DNA of 64,000 nt from Mesorhizobium sp. WSM4311 (GCF_002295115.1 NZ_NSFV01000006.1:198501-262500), one strand, 5' to 3'. Shown: positions 53,235-61,990, numbered from the stretch's first letter. Program-made: numbers and translations. The notes: generated from the sequence alone by a model not told the origin.

Positions 53235-54746
53235 TCAGCCGACCCACCATCCGGTGCGCTGGCCGCGATGAAACTGGATTGTCTTTTCCTCGGTATAGTC
53301 CTCGACGGCGCGTTTGCCGAGTTCGCGTCCGAGACCGGACTGCTTGTAGCCCCCGAAAGGCAGCTCGGGATAACCTTCCATGAATGTGTTCACCCAAACC
53401 GTCCCCGAACGCACCCCACGCGCCACCGACATGCAGGTGTCGATGCTGGCGCTCCACACGCCTGCAGAGAGACCATAGGGCGTGTTGTTGGCGATGTGCA
53501 ACGCCTTCTCAATCGATTCAAAGGTGAGCACTGAGAGCACCGGTCCGAACACTTCCTCACGCGCAATGGCCATGTCCTCGGTGACGCCACGCAGGATGGT
53601 CGGGTCGAGATATTGGCCGGCATTGGAGGCCAGCTGCTTGCCGCCGCTGAAGACATTGCTGCCTTCGCCCGCCGCTGCCGCAACGTAATCCGTCACCTTG
53701 GCCAGATGGTCGGACGAGATCATCGCGCCGACCTTGGTTTGCTCGTCGAGCGGGTCGCCGACCTTCACCCTGGCGGTGAGTGCCTTGACGGCGCTGAGAA
53801 AATCTCCGGCGATCGCCTCGTGCACGATCAGCCGGCTGCCGGCATTGCAGCATTCGCCGGCATTGAAGAAGCCACCGAACACCGCCGCGTCGGCGGCGGC
53901 CTCGAGGTCGGCATCGGGAAAGACGATCTGGCCGTTCTTGCCGCCAAGTTCCATCGAGACCTTCTTCAGCGATTGCGCGGCGGACGCCATGGTCATCTTG
54001 CCGACGCGGGTCGAGCCGGTGAACGACACCATCTCGACCAGGGGATGGCCGACCATCGGCGCGCCGACATCGGCGCCCAGACCGGCCAGGATGTTCACGA
54101 CCCCGGCGGGCAGGCCGGCTTCGAGCAGGATGTCGCCCAGCACGAAGGTCGAGGCCGAGGTCATTTCGCTCGGCTTGACCACTGCCGTGCAGCCGGCGGC
54201 GAGCGCGAAAGGCAGTTTCTGGCTGACGATGAGGAACGGGAAATTCCACGGCGTGATGATCGACACGACGCCGATCGGCTCGCGCACGACCACGCCCAGC
54301 ATGGCATCGCCGAGGTTGGCGTAGCTCTCGCCATGCAGTGTGCGGGCGAGCGAGGCGGCATAGCGCCAGATGTCGACGGCGCCGCCGATCTCGCCGCGCG
54401 CCTGGGCGATCGGCTTGCCGGATTCCAGCGCGTCGAGCCGGGCGATGTCTTCCAGCCGTGTCTCGATCAGGTCGGCCGCCCTGAACAGGATCGCGGCGCG
54501 CTCGCCGGCCTTCATGCGTGGCCATGGGCCGGTCTGGAACGCCTTGTGCGCGGCCTGCACCGCCGCTTCCACCTCGGCTTGGCCGGCTTGTGCATAGCGC
54601 GAAACGGTGAAGCCGTGGCCGGGGCTCTTGCGTTCCAGCGTGCGGCCGTCGCGAGCATCGACGTGCTTGCCGTCGATCAGCAGCCGGTGAGATTTCGGCG
54701 CGGCCGAGGCCTCGGCAGGCATGGCGATGTTGAGGGGTGCATTCAT
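53235..54746 (-). CDS. Aldehyde dehydrogenase family protein
   Basis: A 503-aa NAD(P)-dependent aldehyde dehydrogenase. ITPWNFPFLIVSQKLPFALA (cofactor), VSMELGGKNGQIVFPD (Glu) and NAGECCNAGSRLIVHEA (catalytic Cys) are intact. ATG at 54746 has AGGAGG upstream; a longer frame is discarded. It is 13 bp behind the enoyl-CoA hydratase gene and 58 bp ahead of the binding-protein gene, so it joins the enzymatic and transport halves of the operon. Confidence 0.93.
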   Translation of the reverse strand: MNAPLNIAMPAEASAAPKSHRLLIDGKHVDARDGRTLERKSPGHGFTVSRYAQAGQAEVEAAVQAAHKAFQTGPWPRMKAGERAAILFRAADLIETRLEDIARLDALESGKPIAQARGEIGGAVDIWRYAASLARTLHGESYANLGDAMLGVVVREPIGVVSIITPWNFPFLIVSQKLPFALAAGCTAVVKPSEMTSASTFVLGDILLEAGLPAGVVNILAGLGADVGAPMVGHPLVEMVSFTGSTRVGKMTMASAAQSLKKVSMELGGKNGQIVFPDADLEAAADAAVFGGFFNAGECCNAGSRLIVHEAIAGDFLSAVKALTARVKVGDPLDEQTKVGAMISSDHLAKVTDYVAAAAGEGSNVFSGGKQLASNAGQYLDPTILRGVTEDMAIAREEVFGPVLSVLTFESIEKALHIANNTPYGLSAGVWSASIDTCMSVARGVRSGTVWVNTFMEGYPELPFGGYKQSGLGRELGKRAVEDYTEEKTIQFHRGQRTGWWVG

Positions 54747-54759
54747 CAGGAGGTTTTCT

Positions 54760-55536
54760 CTAGCTTCTTGAAAATGCTGGCTTCTGCTTGGTTTTGAAGG
54801 CGTCGACGCCAGCCTTGAGGTCGCCGGTGAGCGCGATAAAGCCGCTGGCCAGCGCTTCGGCAGCGGCCGCACTTTCCTCGCCCTCGGCCACCGCGATCAT
54901 CAGCTTGGCCGCTTCCGTCGCCAGCGGGCCGCGCTCGGCGATCTTTTCCCCCCAGCTCTTGGCATCGTCGAACGCCTTGCCGGTTTCGGCCACCCGGTCC
55001 ACCACGCCAAGGGCCTGCGCTTCGGGAGCGAGAAGTATATCACCACCCAAGGCCATGCGCCGCACCGTCTGTGCGCCGAAGCGGCGCACGGCGCGCTGCG
55101 TGCCGGACCAGCCGGGCACGACGCCGATCGAGGTTTCGGGGAAGCCCAATTTCACATGCGCCTCGGCGACCCGGAAATCGCAGGCGACCGCCAGTTCCAG
55201 CCCGCCGCCCAGCGCATGGCCGGACAGCACGGCGATGGTCGGTTGCCGCAGCCGCGCCAGCCGGTCGAAGACGCGGTGGCCGTAGCGCACCCATTGCACC
55301 TGGAAATCGGCAGCACTCATCGCGCCCCAGGCCTCGACATCGCCGCCGGCGCTAAAGCCCTTGCCTTCGCCGCGCAAGAGCACGACGCGGACGCCTTCGG
55401 CCAGCTCCGCTTCGTCGAGCGCGGCTTCGAGCGCCCGCAGCATCGGAATGTCCAGCGCGTTGAACTTTTCCGGGCGGCGCAGCGTGACGATGCCGATGGC
55501 GCCGTCCTTTTCGAATGTAACGAGGCGCTCAGCCAT
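54760..55536 (-). CDS. Enoyl-CoA hydratase/isomerase family protein
   Basis: A 258-aa crotonase. FSAGGDVEAWG and GHALGGGLELAVACDFRVAE form the oxyanion hole, and FPETSIGVVPGWSGTQRAVR follows. The Glu of GGGLELA is present. ATG at 55536 overlaps the preceding stop by 8 bp; an upstream start at 55563 would add nine residues without homology. Acts on a CoA thioester, with the CoA-transferase next door. Confidence 0.9.
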   Translation of the reverse strand: MAERLVTFEKDGAIGIVTLRRPEKFNALDIPMLRALEAALDEAELAEGVRVVLLRGEGKGFSAGGDVEAWGAMSAADFQVQWVRYGHRVFDRLARLRQPTIAVLSGHALGGGLELAVACDFRVAEAHVKLGFPETSIGVVPGWSGTQRAVRRFGAQTVRRMALGGDILLAPEAQALGVVDRVAETGKAFDDAKSWGEKIAERGPLATEAAKLMIAVAEGEESAAAAEALASGFIALTGDLKAGVDAFKTKQKPAFSRS

Positions 55537-57130
55537 GCGCGCCTCCGAGCGAGGCGCCGCCATTGAGCGACAGGCCGATCGGCCGGTCCTGGTAGAGCGC
55601 CGCCGGCGTCACCTTGAGGTCGTTGGCGACACCGAGCGGCATCTCGGCCTGCGCCAGGACATCGCGCCCGAGGTCGATGCCCGGCGCCAGCTCGGTGACC
55701 ATCAGGCCGTCGGGCGTCAGCTTCATCACGCAGCGCTCCGTGACATAGGTGATGTCCTGGCCCTGGGCGACGGCGCGCTTGCCGGAAAACGAGATGTGCT
55801 CGACCTCGTTGACCACCTTCTTGACCTTGCCCTCCTGGTCGATGCGGATGCCGCCGTCGGCCAGCGAAAGCTTGGCACCGGCATTGAAGAAGCCGGAGAA
55901 GACGATCTTCTTCGCCCGCGCGGTAATGTCGACAAAGCCGCCGGCGCCGGCGGTGACATGCGGCCGCGCCGACAGTTTCGACACGTTGACCGAGCCGTGG
56001 CGGTCGATTTGCAGGAAAGACAGCAGCGAGGCGTCGAAACCGCCGGCCTGGAAATAGATGAACTGGTGCGGCGAGGGCATGATCGCCTCGGCGTTGGAGG
56101 CGCAGCCGAACTTGAAGTCGAGCAGCGGCACCCCGCCGACGGCGCCCTGCTCGATCACCCAGGTGACCTTGCCGTGCTGGCCTTCTTCCAGAAGGATGCG
56201 CGGCACATTGGCCGAGATGCCGAAGCCTATGTTGACGGCCATGCCGTCACGCAATTCCATGGCGACGCGGCGCGCGATCACCTTCTGCACGTTCATCTCG
56301 GCGTTGCGGAAGGTCGACAGCGGCCGGAAGATCTCGCCCGAAATCGCCGGGTCGTAAGGCGTCAGCGTCGTCTGCAGCTGGTCGGGCGCCACCACGATAT
56401 GGTCGACCAGCACGCCCGGCACACGCACATCATGCGGCTTCAGCGTGCCGTTCTCGACGACGCGTTTGACCTGCGCGATGACGATGCCGCCATTGTTGCG
56501 GGCGGCGAGCGCCTGTTCGAGGCCGCCGAGATAGGCGCCTTCATGCTCATAGGTGAGGTTGCCGCGCTCGTCCGCCGTGGTGGCGCGGATGATCGATATG
56601 TTGGGCACGATCGAGCGGAAATAGAGCCATTCCTCGCCGTCGAACTGCTGTACCGACACGATCGGCTCGCTGGCCGCGGCGTTCATGGCGCAGCCCTGAT
56701 GGCGCGGGTCGGCAAAGGTGTCGAGACCGACCTTTGTCAGCACGCCCGGCCGTTTGGCGGCGGCCTCGCGGTGCATGTCGAACAGGATGCCGGATGGCAC
56801 GTTGTAGGCGGCGACCGAATTGTCGCCGATCATCTTCCATATCTGCGGCGGCTCGGACGAGGAGGGGCCGGAAGGATAGGAACCGCATAGCGTGCGCTTC
56901 AAGAGGCCCGGCTTGGCCAGATGATCGATGCCCTTGATGCCGTACATGTCGCCGGCGGCGATCGGGTGCAGCGTGGTAATGTTCTTGGGGTGACCTTCGC
57001 CATCGAAGCGCTCGCCGATGGCGGCCAGCACCGCGTCCGGACAGCCAAGGCCGCTCGACGACGACACGGATACCGTCATGCCATCCTTGATCAGGCTGGC
57101 TGCCTGTCCCGCTGAAACGACCTTGCTCAC
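55529..57130 (-). CDS. Acyl-CoA:carboxylate CoA-transferase (fused alpha-beta, 3-oxoacid type)
   Basis: A 533-aa family I CoA-transferase with both halves fused: N-terminal MTVSVSSSSGLGCPDAVLAA and, in the second half, WVIEQGAVGGVPLLD, which holds the catalytic Glu, and GGFVDITARAKKIVFSG. It charges an organic acid with CoA taken from acetyl- or succinyl-CoA. The start is GTG at 57130 overlapping the previous stop (GTGA). Confidence 0.92.
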   Translation of the reverse strand: MSKVVSAGQAASLIKDGMTVSVSSSSGLGCPDAVLAAIGERFDGEGHPKNITTLHPIAAGDMYGIKGIDHLAKPGLLKRTLCGSYPSGPSSSEPPQIWKMIGDNSVAAYNVPSGILFDMHREAAAKRPGVLTKVGLDTFADPRHQGCAMNAAASEPIVSVQQFDGEEWLYFRSIVPNISIIRATTADERGNLTYEHEGAYLGGLEQALAARNNGGIVIAQVKRVVENGTLKPHDVRVPGVLVDHIVVAPDQLQTTLTPYDPAISGEIFRPLSTFRNAEMNVQKVIARRVAMELRDGMAVNIGFGISANVPRILLEEGQHGKVTWVIEQGAVGGVPLLDFKFGCASNAEAIMPSPHQFIYFQAGGFDASLLSFLQIDRHGSVNVSKLSARPHVTAGAGGFVDITARAKKIVFSGFFNAGAKLSLADGGIRIDQEGKVKKVVNEVEHISFSGKRAVAQGQDITYVTERCVMKLTPDGLMVTELAPGIDLGRDVLAQAEMPLGVANDLKVTPAALYQDRPIGLSLNGGASLGGAHG

Positions 57131-58143
57131 TTCATGCTCCCGAGTTTCGGGTCGATCTTGACGGCCTTGCCGGAGCTGGCCGACTGCAACGCCGCCTCGG
57201 CTGATGCGAGCGACCAGATGCCGTCCTCGCCGGTGGCGGCAGGCTGGCCCTTGCCGAGGATCGCGGCATGGAACCGACGCACCGATCTGACGTAGAGATC
57301 CTCGCGGTCGAAGCTCAATTGCTCCTCACCCTTGGCTGTGCGCAACAGCACCGAGCCGTCCGGTTTCTGGGTCATCACATCGCTGGCGATCAGCGAGCCT
57401 TCCGAACCATGCACCTCGAAGCCGGTGCCGGCGAATTTGGTGGTGAAACCCTCATGCGACTGGGCGATGAGGCCCGACTTGAAGCGCCAGATGCACATGG
57501 CACCGTCTTCCAGACCGCCGGCGGCCATGCCGGCCGATTGCGTGAAGGCCGAGACCTCGACCGGATCGTCGCCAAGCACGAAGCGCAGCGTGTCGGCATC
57601 GTGGACTGTGATGTCGAGCACCACGCCGCCGCCGGCTTCCGGTTTGGTGATGCGCCAGCCCTGCAGATTCTCCGGCAGATAGACGGAATGGAAGACGCGC
57701 GCGGCGATTGGCTTGCCGATGCGCCCCGATGCGATGGCGTCACGCATGGCGCGATGCGCGCCGGCGTTGCGCAGATGATGGTTGGTGCCGAGCACGATGC
57801 CGGCCGTCCTGGCCGCCGCGACCATTTTGCGCGCGTCGGCGCTGGTCAGCGCCAGTGGCTTCTCGCACAGCACATGCTTGCCCGCCGCGATGGCGGCAAG
57901 CGCCTGTTCGAGATGCAGTTCGTTGGTGGTCGAGATGTAGACGGCGTCGATGTCGGACTTCAGCAAGGCATCCAGCGTAGACACCGCGGCTGGAATGCCG
58001 TTTTCCCTGGCATAGGCCGCCGCGCGTTCCGGATTGGAACTCATCACCGCCGCGATCTCGCCGCCCTCTTGCGCGCGAATGGCGTTGATCATGAATTGCC
58101 TGGCGATCGTGCTGGCGCCGATCAGCCCCCATTTGACACTCAC
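57127..58143 (-). CDS. Gfo/Idh/MocA family oxidoreductase
   Basis: A 338-aa NAD(P)-dependent dehydrogenase. WGLIGASTIARQFMINAIRA (cofactor), HVLCEKPLALTSADARK near residue 95 and a C-terminal mixed fold (EAGGGVVLDITVHDADTLRF). Members oxidise sugars and inositols. The start is GTG at 58143 with a 4-bp overlap with the LacI stop, so it is translated together with the regulator. Confidence 0.92.
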   Translation of the reverse strand: MSVKWGLIGASTIARQFMINAIRAQEGGEIAAVMSSNPERAAAYARENGIPAAVSTLDALLKSDIDAVYISTTNELHLEQALAAIAAGKHVLCEKPLALTSADARKMVAAARTAGIVLGTNHHLRNAGAHRAMRDAIASGRIGKPIAARVFHSVYLPENLQGWRITKPEAGGGVVLDITVHDADTLRFVLGDDPVEVSAFTQSAGMAAGGLEDGAMCIWRFKSGLIAQSHEGFTTKFAGTGFEVHGSEGSLIASDVMTQKPDGSVLLRTAKGEEQLSFDREDLYVRSVRRFHAAILGKGQPAATGEDGIWSLASAEAALQSASSGKAVKIDPKLGSMK

Positions 58144-59198
58144 GCGGCGCCTCGCGTTCCCGTGGGCCTGTTTCGCGTGCGGAGATCCGGACCGCAGCTT
58201 TCCCTGACCACGAGATTGACCGCGCCGATATGGTCTTCGGCCCGCGTGGTGCGCGACTGGATCAGCTTGAGCATGACGTGGGCGGCGCGCTCGCCGAGGC
58301 CGGCTGTGTCCACCGCGACGCTGGTCAGCGCCGGCATGTAATGTTCGGCCTCGACCACGTCGTCGAAGCCGACGACGGCGAAATCCGGTCCCGGCTCAAG
58401 CCGACGCTTGCGCAATGCCAGCATCACGCCAAACGCGACGGCATCGTTGAAGCAGAGGGCGGCGGTCGGCGGCTCGGCCATTGTAAGGGCGGTCTCCAGG
58501 CAAGCGAGGCCGCCTCGGCGGTTTGTTTCGCCCTCGACGACCAATACGTCGCGGGCGGAGATGCCCAGCGTCTCGCAGGCCTCGCGAAAGCCGCCCAGCC
58601 GTTCCTGATAAACCACCAGATCCGAGGTGCCGCCGAAGAAGGCGAGCCGGCGATGTCCTTTGGCGATCAGATGGGCCGCGGCAAGATAGGCGCCGCGATG
58701 ATTGTCGGGCGCGATAACAGGGATGCGGCTTTCAGGCAGGCGGCGCATGGCGAAGACCACCGGCACGCCCGCCAATTCCAGCCGCCGGAAAGCGCCTGGC
58801 GTGGTGCCGCGCGCCGGTGACACGATGAGACCGGCGACGCCCTGTTCCATCAGCGACTTCAGCACCTCTTCCTGGCGCACCGGATTCTCCGCCGTGTTGG
58901 CGATGAAGGGCACGATGCCGGCCGACTGGAAGACGCGTTCCATGCCGACCGCCAGCTCGGCGAAGAACGGGTTGGTGAGGTCGTTGATGACCATGCCGAT
59001 GACATTGGAATGGGCCTTGCGCAGATTGGCGGCGCCGCGGTTGTAGACGTAGCCGACATCCTCGATCGCCTTGCGCACCTTGACCGCGGTTTCAGGCCGG
59101 ATCAGCCCGCTGCCCTGGAGCACGAGCGATACCGTCGATTTGGACACGCCCGCCTCGCGGGCAATGTCGAATATCGTGGCCTTGGCCCGGCTGGCCAT
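58140..59198 (-). CDS. LacI family transcriptional regulator
   Basis: A 352-aa repressor: HTH in ATIFDIAREAGVSKSTVSLV (residues 7-26), a hinge to about residue 60, and a periplasmic-binding-protein-like sensor domain. It is the first gene of the 16-kb operon and is transcribed from a promoter that carries ATTAGAACGTTCCAAT, as does the divergent DUF993 promoter. Both matching sites make this gene's product the likely repressor of both directions and of itself, with the inducer probably a sugar-like substrate. Confidence 0.95.
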   Translation of the reverse strand: MASRAKATIFDIAREAGVSKSTVSLVLQGSGLIRPETAVKVRKAIEDVGYVYNRGAANLRKAHSNVIGMVINDLTNPFFAELAVGMERVFQSAGIVPFIANTAENPVRQEEVLKSLMEQGVAGLIVSPARGTTPGAFRRLELAGVPVVFAMRRLPESRIPVIAPDNHRGAYLAAAHLIAKGHRRLAFFGGTSDLVVYQERLGGFREACETLGISARDVLVVEGETNRRGGLACLETALTMAEPPTAALCFNDAVAFGVMLALRKRRLEPGPDFAVVGFDDVVEAEHYMPALTSVAVDTAGLGERAAHVMLKLIQSRTTRAEDHIGAVNLVVRESCGPDLRTRNRPTGTRGAA

Positions 59199-59232
59199 CT
59201 CGATGCGTCCTCCCAGCTTTTCTCACTCAAAT

Positions 59233-59261
59233 CTATTGGAACGTTCTAATCACTGGTTCAA
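59233..59261 (-). promoter_or_regulatory. LacI-operon promoter with operator
   Basis: Minus strand: TTGAAC (59261-59256), a 17-bp spacer, CAATAG (59238-59233). The near-palindrome ATTAGAACGTTCCAAT (59250-59235) covers most of the spacer and runs into the -10. Binding there would repress transcription of the regulator and its operon. Confidence 0.75.
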
Positions 59262-59391
59262 TCTTGAGTCAATCGCGAATTTTTCTCAGGCGCAAAAACT
59301 GATTGTGCGTACTCAAATAGCACGGCCGGTAAGGCCTTCCGTGTTGCAACGCAGCATTTGCCGCCAGATTCGCTCCGAATCTTAAAGGTTC

Positions 59392-59420
59392 TTGATTTAT
59401 TGGAACGTTCCATTTAATAG
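59392..59420 (+). promoter_or_regulatory. DUF993-gene promoter with operator
   Basis: Plus strand: TTGATT (59392-59397), a 17-bp spacer, TAATAG (59415-59420). The whole spacer is filled by ATTGGAACGTTCCATT (59399-59414), whose core TGGAACGTTCCA is a perfect palindrome. The centre lies 164 bp from the operator of the divergent promoter, far enough for DNA looping. Confidence 0.75.
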
Positions 59421-59441
59421 GCACGGCGAAGGGAGAGGTCG

Positions 59442-60596
59442 ATGGATATTGTCTTGCCTGGCGAAGGTGGCCGCGGCGCCCGTTACGCGCTTGTCGGACA
59501 GCCGGTGCAGCCGGCGGTCGGCGCGCGGTTCTCGCGCATCGCCTATGCCGCCGCGCATGTCGTTGCCGACCCCCTCGAAATGACCGATCCATGGTCGCGG
59601 CCGGCGGTCGACTGGGACAGGACGATGGCATTCCGCCATCATTTGTGGCGGCTCGGCTTCCGCATTGCCGAGGCAATGGACACGTCGCAGCGCGGCATGG
59701 GTTTCGACTGGGCCAATGCGAAGGAATTGATCCGCCGCTCGATCGCCGAGGCGCGCACTGTCGAGGGCGCCGATCTTGCCTCGGGTGCTGGAACCGATCA
59801 GCTGGCGCCGACCGCTGCCAGGACGCTCGACGAGGTGATCGCTGCCTATGACGAGCAATTCGCTTTCATCGAAGGACAGGGCGGCAAGGCGATCATGATG
59901 GCCAGCCGTGCCTTGGCGGCCGTCGCGAAGGGTCCGGACGATTATGCGCGCGTCTATGACCGCATCTTGAGCCAGGCCTCCGGCAAGGTCATCCTGCACT
60001 GGCTGGGGGATATGTTCGACCCGGCCTTGAAGGGCTACTGGGGCAGCGGCGATTTCGAGACCGCGCTCGATACGGTGGTCGCCATCATCGAACGCCACGC
60101 AGACAAGGTCGAAGGCATAAAGATATCGCTGCTCGATGCCGGCAAGGAGGTCGCGTTGCGCAACCGGCTGCCGGACGCCGTCGTGATGTTCACCGGCGAC
60201 GACTTCAACTACCCCGAACTGATCGCCGGCGACGGCAACAGGCATTCGCACGCGCTGCTTGGCATTTTCGACGCCATCGCGCCTGTCGCCAATGCCGCGC
60301 TGGCAAGGCTCGCCGAGGGCGACCGCGCCAGCTATGACGCGCTGATGGCGCCGACCGTGCCGCTGTCGCGAAAAATCTTCGAGGCGCCGACCGAATATTA
60401 CAAGGCCGGCATCGTCTTCATGGCCTGGCTGAACGGCCACCAGGATCATTTCACCATGGTCGGCGGCATGCAGTCGGCGCGCGGTATCCGCCATTATGCC
60501 GAAATCTTTCGCCTTGCCGACCAGGCAGGCCTGCTGGCCGACCCTGACCTTGCCGCATCGCGGATGAAGAACCTGTGTGCCGTCGCAGGCATCTGA
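59442..60596 (+). CDS. DUF993 family protein (dihydrodipicolinate synthase-like)
   Basis: A 384-aa TIM-barrel protein. ARTLDEVIAAYDEQFAFIEG, VILHWLGDMFDPALKGYWG and GIKISLLDAGKE resemble class I aldolases of the DapA superfamily, with the lysine in KISLLD as a possible Schiff-base residue. DUF993 members occur in rhizobial sugar clusters and have no proven reaction. It is divergent from the LacI operon and shares its operator. GGGAGAGG precedes the ATG. Confidence 0.87.
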   Translation: MDIVLPGEGGRGARYALVGQPVQPAVGARFSRIAYAAAHVVADPLEMTDPWSRPAVDWDRTMAFRHHLWRLGFRIAEAMDTSQRGMGFDWANAKELIRRSIAEARTVEGADLASGAGTDQLAPTAARTLDEVIAAYDEQFAFIEGQGGKAIMMASRALAAVAKGPDDYARVYDRILSQASGKVILHWLGDMFDPALKGYWGSGDFETALDTVVAIIERHADKVEGIKISLLDAGKEVALRNRLPDAVVMFTGDDFNYPELIAGDGNRHSHALLGIFDAIAPVANAALARLAEGDRASYDALMAPTVPLSRKIFEAPTEYYKAGIVFMAWLNGHQDHFTMVGGMQSARGIRHYAEIFRLADQAGLLADPDLAASRMKNLCAVAGI

Positions 60597-60872
60597 CGAT
60601 GGTTCGCGCAGAGATCCGAATCTTCTTTTGAACCAATTTCTCCCGGGACGCGACCGCCATCAGGCGTGCCGAGGTTCAGGCCATCCTTCACCGATCCAAA
60701 GGTTTTCGCGGCTTCGGCATCGCTGCCAGGCCAGTTCGGGAGCCACCATCCGGCGAATGGATCAGGGTGACGCATTTCGCCAGCGGCAGGACGAGTTGGT
60801 TCGATGTCCAATATTGACGTTGAAGCGGCACCAATATAGCTGATAGTTTATTTGTAGGTTGCGGGGGCGACA
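60597..60872. other. 276-bp gap without a confident gene
   Basis: No RNA gene or terminator is seen. A minus-strand frame from 60811 reads protein-like text (MRHPDPFAGWWLPNWPGSDA, then KTFGSVKDGLNLG) but continues into the 3' end of the DUF993 gene and has no ribosome site. It may be a gene remnant. The last 60 bp are AT-richer and probably hold the promoter of the following gene. Confidence 0.35.
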
Positions 60873-61634
60873 ATGAAATGTTTGGTGATTAATCTTGACC
60901 GATCAGTTGATCGGATGGCCTCGGCTACAGCTCAGTTTTCTCGTATTGGGATTGATTTCGAGCGCGTCGCCGGTATCGACGCAATGAACGGGGCTCCGTT
61001 TACCGCGCCGCCGCTGACCGAAACCGAAATCTGTTGCTTTCTCAGTCACCGCCGCTGCTGGAAAACCATCGCGGATGGTCCCGACAAGTATGGCGCGGTA
61101 TTCGAGGACGATGTTGTTTTCAGCCAGGACGCTGGTGGCGTTTTGGCTGATGACTCCTGGGTCCCGCCAGATGCCGATATCATCAAGCTGGAAACATTCC
61201 TCAGCCGAGTAAGACTCGGAAGCCGGCACATCCCCGTCAAAAACGGATACTCAGCAAGGCGGCTTCTCGGGCAACACTTAGGTTCGTGCGGCTACGTGAT
61301 TTCCAAAAGTGCCGCCTATGGCCTGCTCAGAAATACGGAACGCTTTAGGGCAGCAGTCGACGTCGCCCTTTTCAGCCCAAATCAGATGACGGCCGCGCGC
61401 AACACGGTCTACCAATTGATGCCGGCTCTCTGCGCGCAAGCGGCCGTCGTTGGCATCGAGGGACCTTTGAGCTTGATCCAACTTGCTCCCAGACCCCATG
61501 TAAACAAGCGAATGGCCGACAGAATCCATTCAGAGGCGACGCGCATTTTCTGGTACTTGCGTAACAGGAATTTCTTATCGACAGAGAAAGTTGACGCTGT
61601 GCGGCTAGGCGGCCCCTCGGTCTACCCCAAATAA
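60873..61634 (+). CDS. Glycosyltransferase family 25 (LPS-type) protein
   Basis: A 253-aa GT25 enzyme: KCLVINLDRSVDRM at the start, ICCFLSHRRCWKTI, then FEDDVVFSQD (the EDD motif of LPS beta-galactosyl-type transferases) and CGYVISKSAAYGLL. It would add a sugar to the lipopolysaccharide core. The base composition is visibly lower in GC than the neighbours, with weaker codon bias, so acquisition by transfer is possible. Single gene with its own promoter. Confidence 0.85.
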   Translation: MKCLVINLDRSVDRMASATAQFSRIGIDFERVAGIDAMNGAPFTAPPLTETEICCFLSHRRCWKTIADGPDKYGAVFEDDVVFSQDAGGVLADDSWVPPDADIIKLETFLSRVRLGSRHIPVKNGYSARRLLGQHLGSCGYVISKSAAYGLLRNTERFRAAVDVALFSPNQMTAARNTVYQLMPALCAQAAVVGIEGPLSLIQLAPRPHVNKRMADRIHSEATRIFWYLRNRNFLSTEKVDAVRLGGPSVYPK

Positions 61635-61720
61635 AAACGGTAGCTCACGCGGCATGTCGGCCAAGACGCTCGACAAATCGGCCTATGGGTCAAGATCCAT
61701 CGTCCACCCGGGCGGCGGAT

Positions 61721-61744
61721 TTTGCTTTTCCCCTAAAAAGCAAA
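61721..61744. repeat. AT-rich hairpin after the GT25 gene
   Basis: TTTGCTTTT (61721-61729) and AAAAGCAAA (61736-61744) form a 9-bp stem with a 6-nt loop, between the GT25 gene and the 3' end of the tRNA. No T run follows on either strand. It could serve as a processing or end signal for the tRNA transcript. Confidence 0.3.
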
Positions 61745-61799
61745 CATCATCCGTTTCTGCGCCAAACGGAGGAGGGTGTCAGCCAAGTAGTTGAAAGGA

Positions 61800-61874
61800 T
61801 GGTGGGCGTGACAGGGATTGAACCTGTGACCCCTGCAATGTCAATGCAGTGCTCTCCCGCTGAGCTACACGCCC
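61800..61874 (-). tRNA. tRNA-Val (anticodon GAC)
   Basis: A 75-nt cloverleaf with CCA encoded. The acceptor GGGCGTG (61874-61868) pairs with CACGCCC (61810-61804), the anticodon stem CTGCA/TGCAG encloses TTGACAT with anticodon GAC, and the T arm has GGTTCAATCC. It reads GUC and GUU codons. Its own promoter lies upstream at 61888-61916. Confidence 0.97.
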
Positions 61875-61887
61875 ATCCGACGTCGCG

Positions 61888-61916
61888 CATACACCATTTT
61901 TGGTCCGGCGCGTCAA
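61888..61916 (-). promoter_or_regulatory. Promoter of tRNA-Val
   Basis: On the minus strand TTGACG (61916-61911), a 17-bp spacer and TGTATG (61893-61888) lie 14 bp before the mature tRNA 5' end, a normal layout for a tRNA promoter. Confidence 0.6.
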
Positions 61917-61990
61917 TAGCGAGAAAAAGGAAAGAAGGCGTCGTCTCGCCGCACCGGCAAACAGGTGCCGATGCCTCAGCTGAAGGCGGC

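Noticed and set aside
55361..56890. Plus-strand open frame of 509 codons
   Set aside because: Shadow of the CoA-transferase gene, low complexity and without known domains.
60494..60811. Minus-strand 105-codon frame partly outside known genes
   Set aside because: Some of its text looks protein-like, but it has no ribosome site and overlaps the end of the DUF993 gene. It is kept only as a remark on the gap.
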